Source: Macrostomum hystrix | Taxonomy: Eukaryota; Platyhelminthes; Macrostomidae | NCBI GenBank assembly: GCA_950097015.1 | Contig: CATNEN010000029.1 | Location: 1,426,001-1,490,000 of the forward strand | Reading direction: 5' to 3' | DNA: 64,000 bases | Shown here: positions 37,001-46,617 of the stretch, one piece after another | How positions within the stretch are numbered: position 1 is the first letter of the stretch | How the letters are laid out: every line of letters starts with the position of its first letter | The notes under the pieces: generated by a model | Databases searched by the model: none | The model's input: only the letters and a program-made list of their open reading frames with translations | What the model was told of the DNA's origin: nothing | Made by a program: the position numbers and the translations under genes

Positions 37001-40000
37001 CACTGTGCCTTGGAGGTTGGCCCTCAGGGGGCGCTAATTGAACGACAAGCCCCAAGCCTTCTCTCCGCGGCTGCGCCTAAAATGAATGTGGCCTCGACTC
37101 GGAATAGAGCTCAGGGAGGCACACGCGTTAAATCGCTCTGACACCAACCCCCTACTGTACACTTGACATGCATAAACTTCCCAAATAAGCAGGTAAGAAC
37201 CAGGGCTAGCTTTACCTGCGACCGCGACCAGACGGGGCGCCTCCGCGTCCTCCGCCGCCCAATTCGTCAGTGAACGATTTTGCTAATCTAAGCCGCAGAT
37301 CCTTCAACGGATCGCCTGTGGACACGAGCGGCGCCGTGCTGCTGTAGTCGCCGCCACGGCTCCTAGAAGTCCGGGCTCCAACGGCTACACCGTCGCCGCC
37401 GCGCATAATGTCGCGCAGATCGGCCCGCGTGTTGCCCTGCTCATCTTTGAGGGGCGCTCCGCCGCCGCCGCGACCCCACGGATCGTAGGTGGCAATCTCC
37501 AGCTCCTTGAGCCGGTCGTATTCTTCGCGCTCTCGTCGGCGACCAGCGTCCCGCGACTTCTTGGCGTCCATCTGCTGGTTGAGCTCCAGGGCATATTCGA
37601 CCTTCTGGCGGGCTAGTCGGGCGCGCCGCTCCTCCTCGGAGGTGAACAGCATACCTGTCGCAGCGGCGCCTTCGTTGTTCTCCTGGTAACGAGCGCGAGA
37701 CGACTTGGCGGGCCCGCCACCCCCGCCGCCGCTGCCGCCGCCGCCTCCAGTGAAGACGCCACCGCTGCCGCCTCCACCGCCACCTAAAAAAATTTCATAA
37801 ACTAAGTGATGCTACCATCATAATTTAGTACACCTGCCTAAATTGGGCAATAATTGTGCAGCGTATGTGAAAGCTGCGCACAGTTGTTACACCTACCCTC
37901 AGTTACCCCAGCTAAAGCTGGTACCTATTTAACAGCTAAGTGAACTGAAGCAATGCAGAGTTAGGTGTCCTGCTAAAGGACACGAATTGTTACAGTGGAG
38001 TCGGGAATCGAACCCCCGAACTTCAAGTCATAAGTCCAACGCTCTGACCACTAGGCTACAGCCCCTTAATTGATGTTAAAAAGCCATATAAAAAGTTACT
38101 TTCTAAAGTATATACAATACAATACAAGTACATAGGCTAACTGACCTCCGCCCGACTCTTCCAGTGGATTTCGCATGCCGTAATAAAAATACGAATCGTC
38201 AGCTGGGGTATTGTAGGGCGACAGCTGGGGCAGCCCGCCCGACTGGCCAACTAGGAGGCCCGGCGACACCGAGCCGCTGCCTCCGCCTCCGCCGATGCCG
38301 ACGCCACCACCGCCGGGTCGGTCTGTGACAGCGCCGCCTAGAACTCCCGGCGCGTCGCTGCGAGCCTCTCGACGCTCCTGGCGGCGTCGACCGTCTTCTT
38401 CGGCCATCTGGCGCTGAAGCTCGCGCTTGTAGGAATCTTTGTTGCGCTCGCGAACGGCGCCAGAGTCGGGCCGGTGCAGGTCGATGGTGCCGCCGATGCC
38501 GTCTGGATGGTGCGGGGGTCGGAGAGTAAATAAACATATGTGCGGCTAGGCTAGCTTTTCTAAAGCTTGTGTACAGCTGTTTAGTCCATGGACTGGGGCA
38601 GAGGGTACACACACACGCGATCTTCTACTCCAGCTAGGGAGAGCTGAGTGGCAGAGAGGTCTAACGCGTTTGCCTCTCGCACCAACGTGCCTGTGCTCGA
38701 TTCCGCGGCAAGCCACAGAGAGAAGGCTTTGTCGTGCAATTTACGCCCTTGAGGGCCTGACAATGAGAAAGTCAGGGCAGATGTACACGCCCTGTGTGGG
38801 TGTGCTCGGGAGTCAGCGGAATAGGAAGAAAAGCCTTCTCGCTGGCTGTGGATAAATAAAGATATCCTTTCAGCTATTTTGTTCTTAGCGACACAAATTG
38901 TCTTCCGTCGGCTAAGATTCGAACTTCGGACCTCTTGGTCAGATTTGCTAAGCTGTAACCGCTGGGCTACAAACTCTCTAAGCTCGCCAAGAAGCATATT
39001 AAGATAAGTGCATAAAAACAAATTTAACTAACCAATCAATCCGACACCGTCCTTGCCGCCGCCGCGCCTCTGAAAGTGTCTATTACGACGCAGACTGAGA
39101 TCCAAATCCAGCGATTTGTCGGTGTTCCCGCCGCTGCGCAGCCAGGCGTCGTCGCTGCGTCGACCGCCGTTTCCACCGCCGCCAAACAGCAGGCGCATCT
39201 TGGCGCTGTCATACTGGGCCTCGAGCTCAGCTAGGCGCTTCTCTTCAGCCAGGGTGGCCGGGTCCTTCACCGCCACGGGGCGGGCCCGCTCGTAGACGGC
39301 GTAATAACCGTCGGGATCCAAAGGGGGCCTGTGGCAAGTTGATGGTTGGGATTTGTTAACGGATGGAACGAGATGGGATTATCAATGGATGGAACAAATT
39401 ATCAGGGTGGGATTATCAACGAATGGAAACCTTATCAGGGTGGGATTATCAACGAATGGAAACCTTATCAGGGTGGGATTATCAACGAATGGAAACCTTA
39501 TCAGGGTGGGATTATCAACGAATGGAAACCTTATCAGGGTGGGATTATCAACGAATGGAAACCTTATCAGGGTGGGATTATCAACGAATGGGACTCTTTT
39601 TGGGGTGGGATTATCAACGAATGGAAACCTTATCAGGGTGGGATTATCAACGAATGGAAACCTTATCAGGGTGGGATTATCAACGAATGGGACTCTTTTT
39701 GGGGTGGGATTATCAACGAATGGAAACCTTATCAGGGTGGGATTATCAACAAATGGAAACCTTAATCGGGGTGGGATTATCAACGAATGGAAACCTTATC
39801 AGGGTGGGATTATTAACGAATGGAAACCTTATCAGGGTGGGATTATCAACGAATGGAAACCTTATCAGGGTGGGATTATCAACGAATGGGACTCTTTTTG
39901 GGGTGGGATTATCAACGAATGGAAACCTTATCAGGGTGGGATTATCAACGAATGGAAACCTTATCAGGGTGGGATTATCAACGAATGGAAACCTTATCAG

Positions 40001-42291
40001 GGTGGGATTATCAACGAATGGAAACCTTATCAGGGTGGGATTATCAACGAATGGAAACCTTATCAGGGTGGGATTATCAACGAATGGAAACCTTATCAGG
40101 GTGGGATTATTAACGAATGGAAACCTTATCAGGGTGGGATTATTAACGAATGGAAACCTTATCAGGGTGGGATTATCAACGAATGGAAACCTTATCAGGG
40201 TGGGATTATCAACGAATGGAAACCTTATCAGGGTGGGATTATCAACGAATGGAAACCTTATCAGGGTGGGATTATCAACGAATGGAAACCTTATCAGGGT
40301 GGGATTATCAACGAATGGGACTCTTTTTGGGGTGGGATTATCAACGAATGGAAACCTTATCAGGGTGGGATTATCAACGAATGGAAACCTTATCAGGGTG
40401 GGATTATCAACGAATGGGACTCTTTTTGGGGTGGGATTATCAACGAATGGAAACCTTATCAGGGTGGGATTATTAACGAATGGAAACCTTATCAGGGTGG
40501 GATTATCAACGAATGGAAACCTTATCAGGGTGGGATTATCAACGAATGGAAACCTTATCAGGGTGGGATTATCAACGAATGGGACTCTTTGGGGTAGGAT
40601 TATCAACGAATGGAAACCCTTATCAGGGTGGGATTCTCAACAAATGGAAACCTTAATCGGGGTGGGATTATCAACGAATGGAAACCTTATCACGGTGGGA
40701 TTATCAACGAATGGAAACCTTAATCGGGGTGGGATTCTCAACAAATGGAAACCTTAATCGGGGTGGGATTATCAACGAATGTAGTTATTATCCGGGTGGG
40801 ATTATACACGAGTGAAAAAAAATAAAAAAACGTGGGAAGACTATCGAGAGTGGAATTATAAAGAAAGTTATTTTCACATGTCATAAAGAATTTAGATATA
40901 CCTTAATTCCTGATTTAGGTAAACCAGACTTGTCTGCTGATAGTAGTATGTATGGAATATAAAAATAATTAGCTAACACCTAAAAAATATACATGGAGGT
41001 CACTATAAAAAGTCAAATGATGTCGGAAGTATGCAAAGCATAGTCTTTCCCTGTTAGCTAGCGCTTTACTTATGTATTTGTATACATTGTCAGAGAATAG
41101 AATATGAAGTATTTTTTCCTCTAAAATTGCACCTGCGTCTTGCTTTACAACCTTGCGAAATATATGAGATTATTTCCTATTAAAAGATCCTCAAAAATAG
41201 AAAGCATTAAAATCTACTGTGTTCTTTCAATCCGAACTCACCCGTATCTGTACAGGCCCTCCTCCATTCGCTTCTGCGTGAGCACATCCTCATAGTGGAC
41301 TCCGGCGCCGTCTCTACGCCAGTCCCTGTGCGTGGCCTCTTTATCAAGCTTGCCGCGCAGGAATTCGTTGTATTCCCGGTTGCGCTCGGCGCGTTTCAAA
41401 GCGGCGGCGCGTTCGCGATCATCCATCAGAGGCAGGGAGGTGCTCTCCGGCTCTGAGCCCACGGGGATGCCGCGCGGGCTGTAGTGGCCTGGATTGAGTT
41501 CGGGTTCGGCAGCGCAAATGCGCGAAGGAATGCAGAACAGAAACTGGGCTGCAAGAAAGACAGTGAAGAGTAAGCAGTAGGGAGAAGGCTGAGGGTGGAC
41601 GGCTGATGGTAGAAGGCTGATGGTAGAAGGCTGATGGTAGAAGGCTGATGGTAGAAGGCTGATGGTAGAAGGCTGATGGTAGAAGGCTGATGGTAGAAGG
41701 CGGAGGCTAGAAGGAAGTGAGGGGAGAAGGCAGTGAGGAGAAGGCAGTGAGGAGAAGGCAGTGAGGAGAAGGCAGTGAGGAGAAGGCAGTGAGGAGAAGG
41801 CAGTGAAAAGAAGGCAGTGAGGAGAAGGCAGTGAGGAGAAGGCAGTGAGGAGAAGGCAGTGAGGAGAACGCAGTGAGGAGAAGGCAGTGAGGAGAAGGCA
41901 GTGGGGAGAAGGCAGTGGGGAGAAGGCAGTGAGGAGAAGGCAGTGGGGAGAAGGCAGTGAGGAGAAGGCAGTGGGGAGAAGGCAGTGAGGAGAACGCAGT
42001 GAGGAGAAGGCAGTGGGGAGAAGGCAGTTAGGAGAAGGTAGTGAGGAGAAGGCAGTGAGAAGAGGTTAGTGGCAGCTCAGCTAGCACAGGAAGTACGGCA
42101 GTCTGAGCAGGCAGACTCACCAGGCGCCTCAGGCAGGGCCAAAGGCCCCAACTGCTGCGATTGGGGAGGTGGGGGAGCCTGCAATGCGGGTCTGTCCACC
42201 GCTCCGCCGTTGTAGGGCCCTTGCTGCTGGCGCAACTGCGTCACCTGCCGCTCCAACTCGTCCAGAGTGGGATCCGATGCTGGAGGCGGAG

Positions 42292-42331
<40 letters not shown>

Positions 42332-45300
42332 AGGTCGGACAGCTTGACGCGACCTGCTCCTATTGATGTCGGAGGCCTCAGCCGCCTTACGCCGCAGATA
42401 GTCGTTATATTCGGCGTTGCGTTCGCGACGTTTTCGCTGACGCGACGAAGCCGAGTCTCGCTGGCCGATAGCGCCGGAGACGCCGACTTCCTCGGAGCCA
42501 GCTCGGCGCTGCTGCTTCTGCTGCTGTTGCTGCTGCTGCTGGGCTCGAGTCTGCAGCTCGCGATACTCCAAGCGTCTGGTCTCGTCTAGCTGGCGCCGTC
42601 TGGCCTCATAGTCGCCGAATTTTTCAAAGAAATTGCCTTCTTCGTCGACATAGCCGGAGCCGTTGAATGCGGGTTGCGTGGGCGGCTGCGTGCGAAGGGC
42701 GTATGCTTTATTAGTAATGATAATAATAATTTTATTATTTGCACAGGGCTATGAGCATTGGCGCTACATTTCGTGGAATCAAGCTCGGGGTCTTCTTGCA
42801 AAAGACGGAAATATAAACGCTCCGACTTAATAATAATTATTGCAGGAGGTCTGCGGGCAAGGGCACATCTTTTGGTGACACTAGACCCGCAGCCAGCGAG
42901 GAGGCAATTCTGCTAATTTTGCTGACTCCTGAGCACACACGCACACAGATACTGTACGCAGGCATACGCTCACAGGGGTGTGTACATCTGCACTGACTTT
43001 CTCATAGTCAGGCAGTGTACACTTCACTGTGCCTTAGATGTGGGCCCTCAAGGGCGTAAATTGCACAAAACCTCAAGCCTTCTCTCCGCGGCTGCGCCCC
43101 AAACAAATGTGGCCTCGCCGTGGAATCCAACTTAGGGACCGTGGTGCGAGAGGCAAACGCGTTAACCGCTCTGCCACCAACCCCCTAACGCTCCGACTTA
43201 CCTGTTGTTGTTGCTGCTGCTGCTGCGCCGCACGCCTCTCTAGCAGCTGCTGCTGCCGCTTCCTCTGATCGTCGCTAAGCCTGGCAACCAGCGGCTCCTC
43301 GTCGCGATAGTCGTAGCGCGGCGCGGCGCCGTTGTCAACTGGCGCCTCGGCCTGGAGCTCCGGGAAGGTGGCCTTCTGCGGCGGCACCTGACTGGCAACG
43401 GGATCTGGTGAGGGGAGAAGATTGAAAAAAATGAAGATATACTAATTTGGGAGATTTGAAAATTTAGATTTCTATAATTTTTATTTACGGTATTTTATAA
43501 TATAATACTTCAAAAACTTTCACAGAAATATATGGCTAGCTTGTGCTTGTAAAAGAAATTTTATCTAGTGCTCTATAAGCCATCTATTTGAGCACTATCG
43601 CTGAATTCGAAGAGGAAGAAGTTGAACTTCCTAATCCCCTAGCTAATTCAGTTCCCCCCCACAATGGTTTTCAGGACGAGAAACATCTATCCCTTTTACA
43701 TTTTGTTAGAAGATTAGTGTAGCCGGTTCTGACTTTCGAATTTAAGATGCTTTATCACTTGGAGATTAGTAAACGAATTACGAAATAAAAAAATGCAATA
43801 GGCAAAAAGTACCCTCTTATAGCTGGGCGAACTAAAATAAGAAAAAAACTAATTTACTCCTGAGATTAGGACTGAGATTCGAACTCCTGACCTTAAGTCT
43901 ATAAGAGTCGGAAGTCTGCAGCTCTACCGCCGGGTCACAATCTCTCGAAATTGGGAAATTAAATTTTCTCAAAACTACAGCTTGAGATAGTAAATAAAAA
44001 TCTATCCTTTATAATATGCCGAGACAAGACAGAAGCAAAATGAAAAGAACAGAAGCTGAGAGTCTATCAAGATAGTTAATTGACTTAAAAAAAACTAAAT
44101 AAGTCAAGTAAATACGCAATAGAAACACTATTGAAAGGATTATACGCAAAATGTATATGCAAAGATTAACCGGATGCATAAAAACTCGATACATACCTGG
44201 CAGAAAAAGGAAACTGTACAGCGGATCTGTGAGTTTTATTAAATAAATCATGCCTTTAGACCTTGTCGCAGGGAGGAAATAATCTTTAAAGGGAGGGAAA
44301 TAATCCCGAACAGTAGGCTTCAATCAAACATGGGATAAATTGTAAAGCAAGAGAGACTGAATAGCCTAAAAGTGCATCTTTAGAGTGCGATCAAACAAGG
44401 GCGCTTACAGAGGACATGATAAATTTAGTTCTCATTTTCAAGAAATAGAATAGCAATCTTTTTAATTGAGTCTTTAAACTAAATTAAATGCCTTTTTCCC
44501 AGCAGGGCCTTCTTTTCGACCAGCCATAATTCTTAAAGGAGTTTTCTAACCAGTCCTCAATTCCTACAGCAACCCACAATTCCAAAAGAGATTTTATGAC
44601 CAGCACTCAATTCCAACAGAGGTTTTCGACAGGCTCTCAATTCCTACAGAGGTTTTCGACAGGCCCGCAATTCCTACAGAGGTTTTCGACAGGCCCGCAA
44701 TTCCTACAGAGGTTTTCGACAGGCTCTCAATTCCAACAGAGGTTTTCGACAGGCTCTGAATTCCAAAAGAGGTTTTCGACAGGCCGTCAATTCCTACAAT
44801 AGTTTTTCGACAGGCCGTCAATTCCTACAGTAGTTTTTCGACAGGCCGTCAATTTTTACAGTAGTTTTTCGACAAGCCCTCAATTCCAACAGCAGTTTTT
44901 CGACAGGCCGTCAATTTCTACAGTAGTTTTTCGACAGGCCCTCAATTCCAACAGAGGTTTTCGACAGGCCCTCAATTCCAACAGAGGTTTTCGACAGGCC
45001 CTCAATTCCAACAGAGGTTTTCGACAGGCTCTGAATTCCAAAAGAGGTTTTCGACAGGCCGTCAATTCCTACAATAGTTTTTCGACAGGCCGTCAATTCC
45101 TACAGTAGTTTTTCGACAGGCCGTCAATTTTTACAGTAGTTTTTCGACAAGCCCTCAATTCCTACAGCAGTTTTTCGACAGGCCGTCAATTTCTACAGTA
45201 GTTTTTCGACAGGCCCTCAATTCCAACAGAGGTTTTCGACAGGCCCTCAATTCCTACAGCAACCCACAATTCCAAAAGAGATTTTATGACCAGCACTCAA

Positions 45301-46233
45301 TTCCAACAGAGGTTTTCGACAGGCTCTCAATTCCTACAGAGGTTTTCGACAGGCCCGCAATTCCTACAGAGGTTTTCGACAGGCCCGCAATTCCTACAGA
45401 GGTTTTCGACAGGCTCTCAATTCCAACAGAGGTTTTCGACAGGCTCTGAATTCCAAAAGAGGTTTTCGACAGGCCGTCAATTCCTACAATAGTTTTTCGA
45501 CAGGCCGTCAATTCCTACAGTAGTTTTTCGACAGGCCGTCAATTTTTACAGTAGTTTTTCGACAAGCCCTTAATTCCAACAGCAGTTTTTCGACAGGCCG
45601 TCAATTTCTACAGTAGTTTTTCGACAGGCCCTCAATTCCAACAGAGGTTTTCGACAGGCCCTCAATTCCAACAGAGGTTTTCGACAGGCCCTCAATTCCA
45701 ACAGAGGTTTTCGACAGGCTCTGAATTCCAAAAGAGGTTTTCGACAGGCCGTCAATTCCTACAATAGTTTTTCGACAGGCCGTCAATTCCTACAGTAGTT
45801 TTTCGACAGGCCGTCAATTCCTACAGCAGTTTTTCGACAAGCCCTCAATTCCAACAGAGGTTTTCGACAAGCCCTCAATTCCTACAGTAGTTTTTCGACA
45901 AGCCCTCAATTCCAACAGAGGTTTTCGACAAGCCCTCAATTCCTACAGTAGTTTTTCGACAAGCCCTCAATTCCTACAGTAGTTTTTCGACAAGCCCTCA
46001 ATTCCTACAGTAGTTTTTCGACAAGCCCTCAATTTCTACAGTAGTTTTTCGACAAGCCCATTGAATTTCTCACCATATCTGGGAATAGGGTACTGGGCAT
46101 TGCGAATCGCGGCTGCCACGCCGGCGCCCTCCCTTTCCAGACTGCGCTCGCGACTGCCGGCTCGCTGCCTGTTGGCAGCCAATCGCTGCTTCTCCTGCAC
46201 AATAAACGAGTCGATCTCTGTGGCCGCTGCCAT
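34077..46233 (-). CDS. CSPP1-like centrosome/spindle pole protein
   Basis: Ten exons with continuous phase: 46233-46074, 43404-43202, 42685-42121, 41548-41242, 39328-39033, 38502-38146, 37783-37216, 36691-36287, 35776-35287 and 34604-34077. Together they encode 1292 residues, close to vertebrate CSPP1. The start MAAATEIDSFIVQEKQRLAA resembles the CSPP1 N-terminus. A recurring basic coiled-coil motif defines the protein: NAEYNDYLRRK, NREYNEFLRGK, DSYKRELQRQM, VEYALELNQQM and RERYQDELRNQM. Polyglutamine and Gly-rich stretches lie between. Vertebrate CSPP1 binds microtubules and acts at centrosomes, spindle poles and cilia; here this is inferred. All nine introns contain repeats: minisatellites in introns 1, 3, 4, 8 and 9, and SINEs in introns 2, 5, 6 and 7. 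The gene is head-to-head with HCF, with a dead mariner between. Confidence 0.82.
34775..35286. repeat. 30-bp minisatellite starting at splice donor
   Basis: About 16 copies of GCTGATAAAAATGGCACATC plus CGCTCCTAAA in the last CSPP1 intron. On the gene strand the intron begins GTGGAGCGAATGCGTCATTT, itself a diverged unit (consensus AGGAGCGGATGTGCCATTTT), so the array starts at the 5' splice site. Confidence 0.95.
35868..36195. repeat. 23-bp minisatellite in CSPP1 intron 8
   Basis: About 14 copies of CACACCTGTCCTCTATCAAA plus GTC. On the gene strand each unit contains GGACAGGTGTGG, echoing the real exon/intron junction GCCGACAG|GTGCG. Diverged pieces extend towards both splice sites. Confidence 0.93.
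36840..37150 (-). mobile_element. SINE-B copy in CSPP1 intron 7
   Basis: On the minus strand it starts GGGGGTTGGTGTCAGAGCG, a degraded tRNA-like head, and continues with GGCGCAGCCGCGGAGAGAAG and a body containing GAGAAAGTTAGGGCAGATGA. It aligns along its length with the copies at 42830-43186 and 38640-38870. No protein is encoded. Confidence 0.75.
37860..38068 (-). mobile_element. SINE-A (tRNA-derived) in CSPP1 intron 6
   Basis: On the minus strand the head is GGGGCTGTAGCCTAGTGGTC, with A box TAGCCTAGTGG and B box GGGTTCGATTCCC. The body, in plus-strand order, contains GGTACCTATTTAACAGCTAA, GTGAACTGAAGCAATG and GGTGTCCTGCTAAAGGACAC. This body resembles the widespread metazoan SINE core with a ...GGTACCCATTTA...CTTGCTCAAGGACACAA pattern (from memory). 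The acceptor stem does not pair, so it is not a functional tRNA. Confidence 0.75.
38575..38870 (+). mobile_element. SINE-B copy (plus SINE-A piece) in CSPP1 intron 5
   Basis: From about 38643 it reads AGTGGCAGAGAGGTCTAACG, TGTGCTCGATTCCGCGG, CACAGAGAGAAGGCTTTG and AATGAGAAAGTCAGGGCAGA, a plus-strand match to SINE-B, ending in a GATAAATAAAG tail. The preceding bases (TTTAGTCCATGGACTGGGG, CTCCAGCTAGG) match the SINE-A body, suggesting adjacent or chimeric insertions. Confidence 0.7.
38915..38985 (-). repeat. tRNA-like SINE head
   Basis: Minus-strand GTAGCCCAGCGGTTACAGC (A-box-like) is followed by GAAGTTCGAATCTTAG (B-box-like). It resembles a tRNA but the stem ends do not pair well. It lies in intron 5 of the CSPP1-like gene beside the SINE-B copy. 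Confidence 0.5.
39375..40800. repeat. 33-bp minisatellite in CSPP1 intron 4
   Basis: About 42 copies of GGGTGGGATTATCAACGAAT plus GGAAACCTTATCA, with a second unit type ending GGGACTCTTTTTG interspersed. Units decay at both edges. On the gene strand the last diverged units reach to about 20-30 bases before the acceptor. Confidence 0.96.
41590..42065. repeat. 14-bp minisatellites filling CSPP1 intron 3
   Basis: Two related arrays lie back to back. One is GGCTGATGGTAGAA units (about 41600-41700) and the other is GGAGAAGGCAGTGA units (about 41715-42060). On the gene strand they are pyrimidine-rich (TCACTGCCTTCTCC), so nearly the whole intron resembles an extended polypyrimidine tract. Confidence 0.93.
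42830..43186 (-). mobile_element. SINE-B with 14-bp TSD in CSPP1 intron 2
   Basis: The minus-strand head contains TGGTGGCAGAGCGGTTAACG, then AAGTTGGATTCCAC. The body has GCAGCCGCGGAGAGAAGG and ATGAGAAAGTCAGTGCAGAT, and the tail is rich in AATAAT. Flanks are perfect 14-bp direct repeats, AACGCTCCGACTTA (42816-42829 and 43187-43200), a target-site duplication typical of LINE-mobilised SINEs. The right copy forms intron positions +2 to +15 after the donor CAG|GTAAGT. Confidence 0.85.
43862..43945 (-). repeat. tRNA-like SINE head
   Basis: Minus-strand TGACCCGGCGGTAGAGCTGC followed by AGGAGTTCGAATCTCAG has the spacing of tRNA A and B boxes. Stem pairing is incomplete. It lies in intron 1 of the CSPP1-like gene. 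Confidence 0.5.
44590..46055. repeat. 30/31-bp minisatellite with 690-bp duplication, CSPP1 intron 1
   Basis: About 48 copies built on GGTTTTCGACAGGCCCTCAA with TTCCAACAGA, or on AGTTTTTCGACAGGCCGTCA. A whole block is duplicated 690 bp apart: AAAGAGATTTTATGACCAGC occurs at about 44585 and again at about 45275, with the same order of variants after it. On the gene strand the array begins at the donor of exon 1. Confidence 0.96.
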
Positions 46234-46500
46234 GCGTTTGGCAATTCAGACGGCGGTGCTGTTTGCTGAAAATCATTGGGTAACAATTGACTTTGATGCC
46301 AATATTGGATATAAATGTTGTTAACGCATTGCTACTTCAGTATAAACAGTCTGTACTTCTAATAAAAATTTTAACAGTACAATTTAAAGTATTAAAATCA
46401 TGGTGAACTCATTGTCAGAAAAATACAATTAAAAGTCAAGTAAAGTACGAATTAATACGAAAAGGCACAAAAATAATAATAACTTATTAATAATACCTGT

Positions 46501-46617
46501 CCATCTCTGCATGCAAAACATGGATCTGGTCAGAGAGCTATGTACGGCTCTTTAGTCCAAGGACTGAGTCGATGCCACAAACCCTGAATTACCCTAGCTA
46601 ATGGTGGTACCCATTTA
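46501..46617. repeat. Transposase scrap plus SINE-A fragment
   Basis: 46501-46532 (CCATCTCTGCATGCAAAACA and 12 more bases) is an exact 32-bp copy of transposase sequence at 47384-47415. It is followed by CTCTTTAGTCCAAGGACTG and GGTGGTACCCATTTA, the body of SINE-A. The SINE stops at the TA where the mariner end begins, as if the mariner had inserted into it. Confidence 0.65.

Noticed and set aside
37985-38068. Genuine tRNA gene on the minus strand
   Set aside because: A and B boxes are good, but the acceptor stem does not pair and a SINE body follows. It is a SINE head.
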